Under the pieces are notes generated by a model. The model had not been told where the DNA came from, made no database searches, and saw only the letters and a list, made by a program, of their open reading frames with translations. A stretch of 64,000 nucleotides of DNA from Trichocoleus desertorum NBK24 (lineage in GTDB: Bacteria; Cyanobacteriota; Cyanobacteriia; FACHB-46). Shown here piece by piece: positions 18,743-27,700 of the stretch. The stretch is taken from contig NZ_CP116619.1 in assembly GCF_030409055.1 (NCBI RefSeq), positions 248,001-312,000 of the forward strand, in the 5' to 3' direction. How positions within the stretch are numbered: position 1 is the first letter of the stretch; each line of letters opens with the position of its first letter. The position numbers and the translations under genes were made by a program.

Positions 18743-19288
18743 CTAGTGGCTCCTAGAGAAATTCTTCAAACTTGACAGATGCCTGCTTGAAGGATCAGAT
18801 TCAAGAAACTGATCGGACTGAGACGGATGGCTGGTGTTGATTTCATTCTTATGAGATGGATAGCTGGTGTTGATTTCATCCTTAGTTGTATCCCTAGCCA
18901 GCGATCGCCGGGTTGCCAATAAGCGCTCCATCTCTTGAAGCAAGTCTACTGATTTCACGCTTTTACTCAAATAAGCATCTGCTTGCAAATCGAGTTCTGC
19001 TACATCATTCAAGATATCTTCCGTAAAAAAAGATGAAATCAAAATGACCAAAGGTGGGTTGTCCAAACGCTGCTTGAGCTTACGAATGACATCAGGGCCA
19101 TCTGTGTCTATTTGGTAACGTCGTGGCGGCATGGAAAAGTCAATCAGAGCTAGATCAAACTGGTCAGCTTGATTCAGAAAAAGATCCGTATCTGTAAAAG
19201 TAGACACAGCATACTGGTGTTGACGCAGCCTAGTTGCCAAGATGAAGCACCAAGACTCGTTGTCATCGACGATCGCAATTTGATACAT
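18743..19288 (-). CDS. Response regulator, receiver domain with repeat-bearing tail
   Basis: 181 residues. The first 125 form a receiver: acidic pair in AIVDDNESW, phosphoacceptor Asp in LALIDFSMPP, Thr/Ser in VILISSFF and Lys in AYLSKSVKS. There is no DNA-binding output domain. The C-terminal 50 residues are Ser/Asn rich and carry a repeated KDEINTSYPSH / KNEINTSHPSQ unit encoded by a tandem DNA repeat (about 18830-18885), so the tail is probably disordered. It lies upstream of the 921-residue kinase on the same strand and is a likely partner. Confidence 0.83.
   Translation of the reverse strand: MYQIAIVDDNESWCFILATRLRQHQYAVSTFTDTDLFLNQADQFDLALIDFSMPPRRYQIDTDGPDVIRKLKQRLDNPPLVILISSFFTEDILNDVAELDLQADAYLSKSVKSVDLLQEMERLLATRRSLARDTTKDEINTSYPSHKNEINTSHPSQSDQFLESDPSSRHLSSLKNFSRSH
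18826..18886 (-). repeat. Tandem repeat of about 30 bp inside the response-regulator gene
   Basis: Two near-identical copies containing gctggtgttgatttcat separated by one period of about 30 bp; the unit is a multiple of three, so the duplication keeps frame and doubles the sequence INTS(Y/H)PS in the protein tail. Confidence 0.75.
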
Positions 19289-19477
19289 TCTGAACCCGTA
19301 TTGCTCTCTAGCAGATGTGAATACTCCTCTTCCACTTCTACTCTAGATTTGGCAATATACGAACTACCTTTCGAGGGAAGTACTAGTGTCAGACCTCGCC
19401 ATCTTGCTTGCCGTATCACTTGCCATTCACTTGCCATATTAAAGGCTGAGTTAGCTCCCCTTAAAGGCTCTAACGCT

Positions 19478-20269
19478 TTAAGCCTTGCGTTTGCTGCGAC
19501 TCCACAGCAACAGCGCCGCCATCGCGATCGCTCCACCAATAGCGGTAACTAAAATAGCTGAAGTAGCAACTTGACGCAGGGCGATCGCCACAAAAGCCCA
19601 AATGAACACCGACGTAAAAGCCACATCAGCCCGCTGCACCGCGACGATTGACCCAATGATTGCTCCTACTACCAGCATCACCACCGTCCAACTGGTAGCC
19701 CCTAAACCCCAGCCATCCCAACCCGAACTGTACAAAGCTGAGGCCACATTGACGATCGTGGCGACTGAAATCCAACCCAAATAGATGCTAAACGGGGTCT
19801 GGGCAAACCACTGGCGATTGCGCGAGACTCGACCTTTACCAGTCCCTAAGCGCAAGTAGGCACCGATTAACGACAGCAAAATGGCTACCATCGCCACAAC
19901 TGAAGGCCAGAATAGTTGCAGCGTAAACAGATAAACCCAAGCAATCTGCGCTAAGCAAGCGACGATCAGCAGCGTATCCACCCGCCGAATAGTAGGGTCT
20001 TGGCGCTGGGCAGGGCCGAACTGATATACCCCGTAAGCGATCAGGCCAATGTAGATCAAGCCCCAGATGGCGAAGGCATAGTTAGCGGGTGTAATCTGCA
20101 CCCCACCCAGAATGGTATTAGCGACCTCGCCAATATTTAACCCGGCGATCGGGAAGAAATTGGAAAGCGCATTCACCAACAACGTGGCAATAATGGCGAC
20201 AAAGGTAGCGATCGCTAAACCGATGCCAACCCGCGATCCTGCTTGAGATTCTGGTGGAGACACTTTCAT
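19478..20269 (-). CDS. TspO/MBR-like tryptophan-rich membrane protein
   Basis: 263 residues with about seven to eight membrane helices and Trp-rich loops. The motif [15 protein letters not shown] and the later [15 protein letters not shown] and SSGWDGWG match the tryptophan-rich sensory protein (TspO) superfamily, in an extended version longer than classical TspO (about 160). Function is not known; relatives are linked to tetrapyrrole binding. The start codon overlaps the stop of the upstream small gene (ATGA at 20266-20269), so the two are translationally coupled. Confidence 0.75.
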   Translation of the reverse strand: MKVSPPESQAGSRVGIGLAIATFVAIIATLLVNALSNFFPIAGLNIGEVANTILGGVQITPANYAFAIWGLIYIGLIAYGVYQFGPAQRQDPTIRRVDTLLIVACLAQIAWVYLFTLQLFWPSVVAMVAILLSLIGAYLRLGTGKGRVSRNRQWFAQTPFSIYLGWISVATIVNVASALYSSGWDGWGLGATSWTVVMLVVGAIIGSIVAVQRADVAFTSVFIWAFVAIALRQVATSAILVTAIGGAIAMAALLLWSRSKRKA

Positions 20270-20538
20270 AAAACTGCTAAAACACTTTGAATAAGGTCTT
20301 CCAAATGCTGCTCACAAAACTTCTCGGCTGCTTCTAGAGTCATGCCTCGCTCTAGGGCGTAAGTTTCAAACGCATTGTAGATGATAGCCGTAGCGATGTC
20401 TCGTTCTTCCGGGCCTGTCGCCCAACGCAGCTCAACACAGCCTCGAATAATTAGATTAACTAGTTGGCTCTCTTGTCTCAAATCCGCAATCAATTCGGCG
20501 GCGACGCTCTGAGAGTTGTCCGAAGGGTTCTGACTCAT
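20266..20538 (-). CDS. Small conserved hypothetical protein coupled to the TspO-like gene
   Basis: 90 residues from the ATG at 20538; a GTG at 20553 in the same frame lies closer to a strong GGAGG and could be the true start. Soluble, helical, acidic, with no motif I recognise ([13 protein letters not shown]..., [15 protein letters not shown]...). The 4-nt overlap with the following membrane protein gene suggests a shared function. Confidence 0.6.
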   Translation of the reverse strand: MSQNPSDNSQSVAAELIADLRQESQLVNLIIRGCVELRWATGPEERDIATAIIYNAFETYALERGMTLEAAEKFCEQHLEDLIQSVLAVL

Positions 20539-20757
20539 AGAATTAGTGAACACCTCCTTCCAGTCTAAACAGCATCGATTCAGGTTGGGAGTTGGCATTG
20601 CTAAGAACTGGCTGGATAGTTTTTGGGCATACCGCGATCGCCCTCCAGTTAGATGTTCCCAGGCATTAAGTGCGTTATTGTGCCCAAAATTGCTGTTGTA
20701 TCTTTCGATGACAGCGCGATCGCAGTGCCCTAAAAGTTGCTATGAAGACCAGTTGCC

Positions 20758-21591
20758 ATGAAAACCATCCGCTTACCATCCGGTCAATCAATCCCAGTCT
20801 TGGGAATGGGCACTTGGCGCATGGGAGAAGCCGCTAGCCAACGCTCAGCCGAGGTTTCCGCCTTACAGCATGGTCTGAATTTGGGCATAACTCTGATTGA
20901 CACCGCAGAGATGTATGGCGAAGGTGGCGCTGAAACGGTGATTGCTGAAGCAATTGAGGGTCGGCGATCGTCAGCGTTTATTGTCAGCAAAGTGTATCCG
21001 CACAATGCTTCCCGACAAGGCGCGATCGCTGCTTGTGAGCGCAGTCTAAAGCGACTCAAAACCGATTATCTAGATCTGTATTTATTGCATTGGCGCGGCT
21101 CTGTTCCCCTCTCAGAAACGCTAGAAGCCTTCCAAACCCTGAAGCAAATGGGCAAAGTTCGGGATTACGGAGTCAGCAATTTTGATGTAACTGACATGCA
21201 AAAAGCAACCAATCTACCCGGAGGAGACGCGATCGCCACCAACCAAGTTCTTTACAACTTAATGCGTCGTGGCATTGAGTGGGATCTATTACCTTGGTGC
21301 CGCCAAAACAGTCTTCCTATCATGGCCTACTCACCCGTAGAACAAGGCCGCTTACTCACCCACCGCACCTTACAGAAAATTGCCCAAGAGCGAGGAGTCA
21401 CCCCTGCTCAAGTCGCGATCGCTTGGCTTTTACACCAAGAAAACGTCATCGTCATTCCCAAATCCAGTAGTATCGCTCACGTCGAAGAAAACTACGCTGC
21501 CCTCAACCTTCAACTAACCCCAGAAGATCTACAGGCATTAGACACAGCCTTTCCAGCACCCAACAAAAGAGTTGCCCTGGAGATGTTGTGA
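20758..21591 (+). CDS. Aldo/keto reductase
   Basis: 277 residues, a complete NADPH-dependent aldo/keto reductase barrel. The catalytic tetrad is visible: Asp and Tyr in LIDTAEMYGEGG, Lys in IVSKVYPHN and His in LYLLHWRGS. The cofactor segment IPKSSSIAHVEENY is near the C-terminus. It is closest to the YeaE/2,5-diketogluconate-reductase-like group; the physiological substrate is unknown. Confidence 0.9.
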   Translation: MKTIRLPSGQSIPVLGMGTWRMGEAASQRSAEVSALQHGLNLGITLIDTAEMYGEGGAETVIAEAIEGRRSSAFIVSKVYPHNASRQGAIAACERSLKRLKTDYLDLYLLHWRGSVPLSETLEAFQTLKQMGKVRDYGVSNFDVTDMQKATNLPGGDAIATNQVLYNLMRRGIEWDLLPWCRQNSLPIMAYSPVEQGRLLTHRTLQKIAQERGVTPAQVAIAWLLHQENVIVIPKSSSIAHVEENYAALNLQLTPEDLQALDTAFPAPNKRVALEML

Positions 21592-21619
21592 GCTAAGAAC
21601 TGGTATTAAAAGGCGATCG

Positions 21620-21970
21620 CTATTTCAACGGTATATACAGAATTTTGCCCTGACATTCATCCTCGAACTCTGATAGCAAAAGGACATCATCGATTACCTG
21701 ACCAATGGGTGCGTCTTGTCTAACCTCAACAACACCAGCCATCAGCAGTCCTGTCGCTAGCCGTTCGTAAGCATATTTTGTAATTGTTCTGACATCATGA
21801 GTCAGCAAAACTCGCCGTTCTTGTGCTGCCCATTCTAAAAGAGTTGAATCATTAATCCCACTCAAACCTATGTCCTGTAAACGAACAATATCAAGCTCTG
21901 GTTGCTGACGAAGTAAACCACGAACAATAGCAGATTTAAAGTTTTCGTCAGCAACAAACTTAACAAGCAC
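21620..21970 (-). CDS. DUF5615 PIN-like protein, putative toxin
   Basis: 116 residues. The N-terminal KFVADENF (acidic Asp-Glu), VLLTHDVRT and the length match the DUF5615 PIN-like family, usually paired with DUF433 as a toxin-antitoxin type module. The PIN-like acidic residues suggest an RNase, but activity has not been inferred beyond the family. Its usual partner lies next door in the opposite orientation (22036-22383) with 65 bp between starts, unlike the normal same-strand operon. Confidence 0.75.
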   Translation of the reverse strand: MLVKFVADENFKSAIVRGLLRQQPELDIVRLQDIGLSGINDSTLLEWAAQERRVLLTHDVRTITKYAYERLATGLLMAGVVEVRQDAPIGQVIDDVLLLSEFEDECQGKILYIPLK

Positions 21971-22035
21971 AGCGAGATGCTCCTCACAGGTAGGTAGAAG
22001 TATACTAGTTTCTAGGCACCAACCTCACAAAAACT

Positions 22036-22383
22036 ATGAGCTTAGTCATCACTGCGGAACCAGTCCCTCTCGTTGTTAATTCTGATGGAGTTGTGCTTGT
22101 CAGTGGGACGAGAGTTCCGCTAGACACGATTATTGCGGAATTTAATCAGGGGGCTACAGCCGAAGGAATTGTAGAGCAGTATTCTTCAGTGACGCTGGCC
22201 GATGTATACGCAGTAATCAGCTATTACTTACGTCACCAAAGTGAAGTTGAGACTTATCTGCAACAGCAGCAGCAACGTACTCAAGTAGTTCGCCAAGAAA
22301 ACGAGCGTCGGTTTTCATCAAATGGATTGCGCGATCGCCTCCTCACTCGCCGTCAAACACGAACCGAATCTACTACTTCATAA
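22036..22383 (+). CDS. DUF433 protein, putative antitoxin
   Basis: 115 residues. The core VLVSGTRVPLDTIIAEFNQGATAEGIVEQY and LADVYAVISYYLRHQ is the DUF433 winged/ribbon-like domain, a typical partner of DUF5615. A Gln-rich basic tail (YLQQQQQRTQVVRQ...RRQTRTE) extends beyond it. Divergent from the DUF5615 gene; the shared 65-bp spacer probably contains both promoters and may be the site of autoregulation. Confidence 0.75.
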   Translation: MSLVITAEPVPLVVNSDGVVLVSGTRVPLDTIIAEFNQGATAEGIVEQYSSVTLADVYAVISYYLRHQSEVETYLQQQQQRTQVVRQENERRFSSNGLRDRLLTRRQTRTESTTS

Positions 22384-22429
22384 ATATCCACGACTAGATT
22401 TTTACTTGATGAATCTTGACTAAATTTAT

Positions 22430-23119
22430 TTACAAATCCTGAATTACTTTTCGCACAATTCCTATAATTCTTACCTGATGTCCTTCTAACTCCTCATCCT
22501 TGAAATTGGAAATTGCCAGGGCTTGATATCCTCTGTCACGATTTCTAGGTACGAGAAAAACTCCTTTGTCAGTCCTTTCAAATCGTTTAACTGTAAAATC
22601 TGTTTCATCGATTAAGGCAACAACAATATCACCAGTTTCAGGTTGAAGCCACAATTGCTGAGTTGTATCGCATGTTTCAACAATTAAAGTGGAATTCGGC
22701 TGGATTCCATCATCAATCATAGAATCACCTATAACTCTCAAAATAATGGTTCTCTCTGGTGCTTTAATCAATAGAGTATTGAGATCAACTTCTTCATAAC
22801 CACCCGCATCAGCATCTATTGAAGAAATTACTCCAAAGCTGGCGGCAACAGGGGTAGAATACATCCGGTAAGATTCGGGTTGTTGATTTAAATAGGTTTT
22901 ACTTGGTAAAGCTAAGTTAACTCTAGAGCTTTTTAGAATAGCAAGAAGACCTGTTAAATCCAGCCCAGCTTGATTTAGAATTGACCAAATTTCTGCCAGA
23001 GCTTTTTTCTGTTTATCATCAGCTAGTTCATAAGGAACAGAAATTCTACTTTCAGGTTTTTTGTTCCAATGTGATTTACGTCCTTGTCCTTTACCCGAAC
23101 CACCTTTTGATTTAGACAT
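22430..23119 (-). CDS. S24-family (UmuD/LexA-like) self-cleaving peptidase homologue
   Basis: 229 residues from the ATG at 23119, with AGAAGG upstream. The C-terminal half is a UmuD-type domain: nucleophile Ser in VIGDSMIDDGI and Lys in FTVKRFERTD. The N-terminal 100 residues are basic and Gly/Ser/Lys rich (SKSKGGSGKGQGRKSHW) followed by a helical segment, not a LexA-type winged helix that I can recognise. No umuC-like polymerase gene is adjacent. It could be a SOS-type or stress regulator; function is uncertain. Confidence 0.75.
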   Translation of the reverse strand: MSKSKGGSGKGQGRKSHWNKKPESRISVPYELADDKQKKALAEIWSILNQAGLDLTGLLAILKSSRVNLALPSKTYLNQQPESYRMYSTPVAASFGVISSIDADAGGYEEVDLNTLLIKAPERTIILRVIGDSMIDDGIQPNSTLIVETCDTTQQLWLQPETGDIVVALIDETDFTVKRFERTDKGVFLVPRNRDRGYQALAISNFKDEELEGHQVRIIGIVRKVIQDL

Positions 23120-23217
23120 ACCTTCTGACTGGTATCGATGTACTAAAGTGATTCTAAAGAACATTCGAACTACTCAGCAAGACTTGATTGAAAAATGGCT
23201 AGAAATCAAGCTGAATT

Positions 23218-24279
23218 TCATCCTGACAATCTTTCAAGGCGGGTTAAAGCTTCTACTAAAATCTGATTCTGCTCCTCAGTACCGATTGTGATTCGTAACT
23301 TATCATCTAAGCCAGGTTGATTGAAATGGCGAACCCAGATGCCTTGGTCTTTCAGAGCCAAATGAATTTGCTCAGCATTTCCTTGAGGAGGTTGGGTTAG
23401 CAAAAAATTAGTTTGGGAATCCCATACCCGAAAGCCTAGATGCTGCAAATTCTGGGCTAATCGCGATCGCGAGGCTTTGACCTTGGCAACACAGGCGTTT
23501 TTATAAGTCTGATCTCGCATTGCCGCAGCACCTACCAAAGCCGCGATCGCGTCAATGTTGTAGCTATCTTTGACCTTAAACAACCCGCTCAGCAGTTTGG
23601 GATGAGCAATACCAAAACCGAGGCGTAAACCTGCCAGAGAGTAACCCTTGGACAACGTGCGGAGAATGATCACGTTCTCAAACTCTTGTATTAAGGGCAA
23701 TGCTGTGCCTTCAGCAAAGTCTACATAGGCTTCATCAATCACCAAAACTCCGGTTAATTGGGTTGCGAGATTTTGTAGATCCGCGATCGCTACACCATGC
23801 CCAAAGGGGCTATTGGGAGCAGAAATCAAAGTAACAGCACCGTTGGCGGCGGCTAGTTCATCAACTGGCAAGCAACCTCCTGACATCTCAGGAACTTCAA
23901 CTCGTCTTGTAGCTTGGATCTCCGCCAGTAACGGATACAGCATGTAGGTAGGCGTGGAATAAACCACCTGCCGCTCTCCTGCTGCACAAGCTCGCACCAC
24001 CACATGCAGCAGCTCATCACAACCGTTGCCTACGATAATCCAATCAACAGGAACGTGTAAGACTGCGGCGATCGCTTGCCGAAACTCGTCAGCATTAGCG
24101 TCGGGATAACGCCGGAGATATTCCAGGTCTAGATTTTGTAAGACTGTTGGAATAGTTGGTGAGGGAGGATAGGGATTTTCGTTGCTGTTGAGCTTGAGGA
24201 TTGGGCTGCCCGGTTGGAGATATGGGCTAGGATGATGCCCCGCCATAGCCTCAATGTGGGGGCGAAAATAACTCGGCAT
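23218..24279 (-). CDS. hisC: Histidinol-phosphate aminotransferase
   Basis: 353 residues of a fold-type I PLP enzyme with HisC hallmarks: LNSNENPYPPSP near the start, WIIVGNGCDELL, VIDEAYVDFAEG, the PLP lysine in RTLSKGYSLAGLRLGFG and WVRHFNQPGLDDKLRITIG at the end. It forms histidinol phosphate from imidazole-acetol phosphate using glutamate. Single gene here, as usual for scattered his genes in cyanobacteria. Confidence 0.9.
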   Translation of the reverse strand: MPSYFRPHIEAMAGHHPSPYLQPGSPILKLNSNENPYPPSPTIPTVLQNLDLEYLRRYPDANADEFRQAIAAVLHVPVDWIIVGNGCDELLHVVVRACAAGERQVVYSTPTYMLYPLLAEIQATRRVEVPEMSGGCLPVDELAAANGAVTLISAPNSPFGHGVAIADLQNLATQLTGVLVIDEAYVDFAEGTALPLIQEFENVIILRTLSKGYSLAGLRLGFGIAHPKLLSGLFKVKDSYNIDAIAALVGAAAMRDQTYKNACVAKVKASRSRLAQNLQHLGFRVWDSQTNFLLTQPPQGNAEQIHLALKDQGIWVRHFNQPGLDDKLRITIGTEEQNQILVEALTRLERLSG

Positions 24280-24372
24280 GACTCTTTAGGCTAGCTTTAG
24301 CACAGATGGAACAACCCTTTAGTTTAGATGTCCCAGTTGACAAACTGGCCCCTTAGCTGGTTCCCATAGAAA

Positions 24373-24411
24373 AACCCCTGGGCGTCTGTCCGTGTTTCGA
24401 CTCCAGGGGTT
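24373..24411 (-). terminator. Rho-independent terminator of the RluA-like gene
   Basis: Perfect 9-bp stem AACCCCTGG / CCAGGGGTT with a 21-nt loop; on the minus strand it is followed by TTTTTC. It lies about 100 nt beyond the stop of the pseudouridine-synthase-like gene and before hisC. Confidence 0.75.
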
Positions 24412-24509
24412 CTTCGTTTCTAACTTTCTCCTCACACATTTATATCATCGTGCTAAATCGGTAGAAGGTGTATCTGCCTTATGACAGATCTAAAACTGGC
24501 TCAACCCCT

Positions 24510-25457
24510 TTACTTTTCATACCACCCTGCGGAAACGCCTTCATCCTTTACTAACTCCACGGGTGGAGGGCAGACAAAGCTGATGAGTTTTTGGGTTCTG
24601 GGATGGGTAAAGGCTAGCTGATAAGCATGAAGATAATAGCCACAATCTCCAGGGACGGGTAGTTTCTCGGTGGTAGCTGGGGGCAGTAGTAACGGTACAC
24701 CTCCAACTCCATAAAGCGGATCGCCTACAAGTGGGTAGCCAATGGAAGCGAGGTGAATCCGAATTTGATGAGGTCGTCCCGTCTGAATTGCGACTTCCAG
24801 CAGCGTGGTTTCGGATCTGCGTTGAATGATGCGACCCTCGCTGTGAGCCAATAGCCCTTCTGGACTGGCACCGTAGATATAGCCTAAAACTGGATGCGGG
24901 ATTTTGCCGATAGGTTGGGTGATTGTAAATTGATTCTCCAGCGCTGGAGCAACCCCAATCAGCGCTCGGTAAACTTTATGAATTTGGCGATCGCGCATTT
25001 GCTGGCTCAGATTGGCTCTAGCCAAGGGCGATCGCGCAATTAGCATTAAGCCTGAGGTGCCTCGGCCCAACCGATGAATAGGGACGGGTTCTGTTTGGGG
25101 ATAGCGTTGTTGCAGTTGCCAGAGCAAGGTATGTTCTAGAAAGCCGCCTCCGGGCAAGACGGGCAGACCAGAAGGCTTGGCAACAATCAGCAAGTCTGCA
25201 TCTTCATACAGCACCTCAAAATCTAGCGGCACCTCTGGTTCTTGCCAAGGGGGACGGTGATAGGTCAGAGATTGCCCAGGTTGTAGCTGAGTCTCGGCCT
25301 CAACTTGTTTGCCATCCAGCAGCACTTGCCCAGCGGTGATTCTTTCTTGCCATTCTGACTGGCTGGAGTGGCGATAGTGTTGTGTATAGTATTGCAAAAC
25401 GGTCAAACCAGCTTTGGCGCGAGTCACTTGTTCTCGATAAACCCAACCTCGATTCAT
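24510..25457 (-). CDS. RluA-family pseudouridine synthase homologue lacking the catalytic Asp
   Basis: 315 residues: an N-terminal S4-like RNA-binding region (WQERITAGQVLLDGKQVEAE) and an RluA-type catalytic domain (LLIVAKPSGLPV, GRPHQIRIHLASIGYPLVGDPLYG). The family's catalytic motif is H-R-L-D; here residues 128-136 read HRLGRGTSG, with Gly131 in place of Asp. The rest of the pocket looks intact. It may be an inactive RNA-binding relative or use another residue. A good terminator follows; the gene is probably monocistronic. Confidence 0.82.
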   Translation of the reverse strand: MNRGWVYREQVTRAKAGLTVLQYYTQHYRHSSQSEWQERITAGQVLLDGKQVEAETQLQPGQSLTYHRPPWQEPEVPLDFEVLYEDADLLIVAKPSGLPVLPGGGFLEHTLLWQLQQRYPQTEPVPIHRLGRGTSGLMLIARSPLARANLSQQMRDRQIHKVYRALIGVAPALENQFTITQPIGKIPHPVLGYIYGASPEGLLAHSEGRIIQRRSETTLLEVAIQTGRPHQIRIHLASIGYPLVGDPLYGVGGVPLLLPPATTEKLPVPGDCGYYLHAYQLAFTHPRTQKLISFVCPPPVELVKDEGVSAGWYEK

Positions 25458-25607
25458 AGCCCTTGGCCTGATGTTCTCCTAAACTCGCCTCAATTCTGAC
25501 TTTACCAGGCATTATTAGCGATCAAAAACTATCAGATAGGCATTAGTGCGATCGCGAACCACATCTCTCACAGTTCACTATTCCTCTAAAGACATTCCGC
25601 AGACAGT

Positions 25608-25651
25608 AGACTGCTGAGAGAATCGACAGTTACCGTTGGAGGCAGCAGTCT
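25608..25651 (+). promoter_or_regulatory. Inverted repeat in the leader of the GTPase gene
   Basis: AGACTGCTG at 25608-25616 and CAGCAGTCT at 25643-25651 are perfect 9-bp complements separated by 26 nt and end 20 nt before the GTPase start codon. It may form a 5'-leader stem or a split operator. Confidence 0.45.
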
Positions 25652-25671
25652 AGTCTAGGCGGGGTAGCGTC

Positions 25672-27594
25672 ATGGTGCGATTACAGTTGTGGCAGTGGGT
25701 GGTTTTGGCCCTTCCGATCATCAGCATTGTTGGGTTTCTGCTCATCGCTGCCGGAGTCCAGATCCACGAATGGCATCTCAACTGGATCTGGGCCGTATTT
25801 ACCTTGGGCTTAGTTGCTTGGCGGTGGATATTGGTGCGGTGGACTCGGCCTGCCCTCGACCAGATAGAAGCAGTAATGGCAGAAGTGAGCGCTGAACTGG
25901 AATCTTCCTCAGATGCCATCACCAAGTCGCCTGAAGGCAAAGACACCACCAGTAAAGCAGAAACCGCTTTCCAAGAAGTGTTGCAAGCAGCCCAAAGCGA
26001 TCGCCCAATCTGGGAAGACTGGCAAACCTTCTGGAATCGCTGTCAGCAGTTAGTCGCAGCGATCGCCCACATCTACTATCCAGGGGTCAAATATCCCTTA
26101 CTCAACATCTACGTGCCCCAAGCCTATAGCTTGATCCGGGGTACGGTGGATGACCTCGATCAGTGGATGCAAAAGCTCTCGCCAGCGTTGAATCAGGTAA
26201 CAGTGGGCCAAGCTTATCAAGCTTACGAGGTTTACCGCAAACTGGAGCCTTCAGCTCGCAAGCTATGGAAAGCTTTGGGCTGGGCACAATGGTTTTTGAA
26301 TCCTGCCGCTGCCTTAGCTAAGCAGGCTAGCCAACGCTCTAACAACCAAGCGACCCAAGAACTCCTAGTAAATTTGAGCCAACTGGTGCGGGAAGCAGCG
26401 CTGCGAAACCTATGTCGGCAAGCGATCGCCCTCTACAGTGGTGACACTTTGCCCACCGCAACCTTTGCTACAACTACAGCCACCCCAACTCTCCCCCAAG
26501 CCAAAACCCAAACACTCCGAGATATTCTTGCTCAAACTGAATCGCCAGAAGAGGTAGCGCAAAAACCCGTCAATATTTTGCTGGTAGGACGTACAGGCGC
26601 TGGCAAGAGTAGCTTGATTAATACACTATTTCAAGCTGAGCTAGCCGAAGTAGATGTTTTGCCTAGCACCGACCAAATCCAGAACTACCATTGGCAAGCC
26701 CAAACAGGCGAAACCCTGACGCTATGGGATACCCCTGGCTACGAACAAATTAACCGAGCTGAGCTGCGAGAGCAGGTACTAGACTATGCCACGACTGCCG
26801 ATCTCCTTTTGCTGATTACGCCTGCGCTGGATCCAGCTCTGCAAATGGATGTAGATTTCCTGAAGGAGATCAAAACCGAGATTACTAACCTACCTGTGAT
26901 TGTCATTGTCTCCCAAGTCGATCGCTTACGCCCTATCCGCGAGTGGTCTCCTCCCTACGATTGGCAATGGGGAGAACGCCCCAAGGAGAAAGCAATCCGA
27001 GAAGCAACACAATATCGCTCGGAGCTATTAGGCGAGTTTTGCGATCGCGTCCTCCCGATTGTTACTAACGATCGCGAAACCAACCGAACTGCCTGGAATA
27101 TAGATGCCCTTTCATTAGGATTAGTAGAAGCGATCGCTCCTGCCAAGCAACTACGTTTGGCTCGTTTTTTGCGCGATCGCGAAGCCCGCACCGTGGCAGC
27201 AGCCAAAATCATCGATCAATACACCTTCCAGATGGCGACTACTCAAGGACTTACCGCTTTACTCAAAAGCCCAGTCCTCCAGTTTGTCTCCACCATGACT
27301 ACCGGATCTCCTGCCCTCGCTCAATTACTCATGCAAAAGATCCCAGTCGAGCAGTTGCCCGTGGTGATTGGCAAATTGCAAATGGCCTATGATTTATTCT
27401 CGCTGTTGGGTTCAGGAGATACCAAAACGCGCAATTTTGACCTACTCGCACTCTGGCCGCTGTTACTAGATAGCCCTGTCTCCCCAGAGCGAAATGCTTG
27501 GGCCTTTGGTCATGCCTTGGTTGAATACTGGACTCAACATCTCTCCGTAGATAAGCTTCAAGAGCGATTTGAATTCTATCTGCAACAAGTCTGA
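25672..27594 (+). CDS. Membrane-anchored Era/dynamin-like GTPase
   Basis: 640 residues. Two N-terminal membrane helices (about 9-31 and 37-55) are followed by a helical region and a GTPase domain. G1 is GRTGAGKS at 306-313, G2 Thr in LPSTDQ, G3 DTPGYE from 353. The G4 position reads SQVD (414-417) instead of N/T-K-x-D, which may alter guanine specificity. The C-terminal 150 residues are helical and hydrophobic. Cyanobacteria carry several such proteins of unknown role, perhaps in membrane or ribosome-linked processes. Confidence 0.8.
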   Translation: MVRLQLWQWVVLALPIISIVGFLLIAAGVQIHEWHLNWIWAVFTLGLVAWRWILVRWTRPALDQIEAVMAEVSAELESSSDAITKSPEGKDTTSKAETAFQEVLQAAQSDRPIWEDWQTFWNRCQQLVAAIAHIYYPGVKYPLLNIYVPQAYSLIRGTVDDLDQWMQKLSPALNQVTVGQAYQAYEVYRKLEPSARKLWKALGWAQWFLNPAAALAKQASQRSNNQATQELLVNLSQLVREAALRNLCRQAIALYSGDTLPTATFATTTATPTLPQAKTQTLRDILAQTESPEEVAQKPVNILLVGRTGAGKSSLINTLFQAELAEVDVLPSTDQIQNYHWQAQTGETLTLWDTPGYEQINRAELREQVLDYATTADLLLLITPALDPALQMDVDFLKEIKTEITNLPVIVIVSQVDRLRPIREWSPPYDWQWGERPKEKAIREATQYRSELLGEFCDRVLPIVTNDRETNRTAWNIDALSLGLVEAIAPAKQLRLARFLRDREARTVAAAKIIDQYTFQMATTQGLTALLKSPVLQFVSTMTTGSPALAQLLMQKIPVEQLPVVIGKLQMAYDLFSLLGSGDTKTRNFDLLALWPLLLDSPVSPERNAWAFGHALVEYWTQHLSVDKLQERFEFYLQQV

Positions 27595-27700
27595 GCTACC
27601 TGAATCAATTGTTGAACGGTGCGTTGCGCTTCGCTTAACACACCCTATACCTCATGGTTCTTGGTACGTCTTGGAACACACCAAACTAAATGGGGATACA

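Noticed and set aside
19174..19539. Minus- and plus-strand ORFs between the response regulator and TspO-like gene
   Set aside because: No start signal or similarity; they overlap ends of both real genes.
24373..24411. tRNA-like T-loop GTTTCGACTCC
   Set aside because: No cloverleaf can be formed; the element is a simple stem with a T-run, a terminator.
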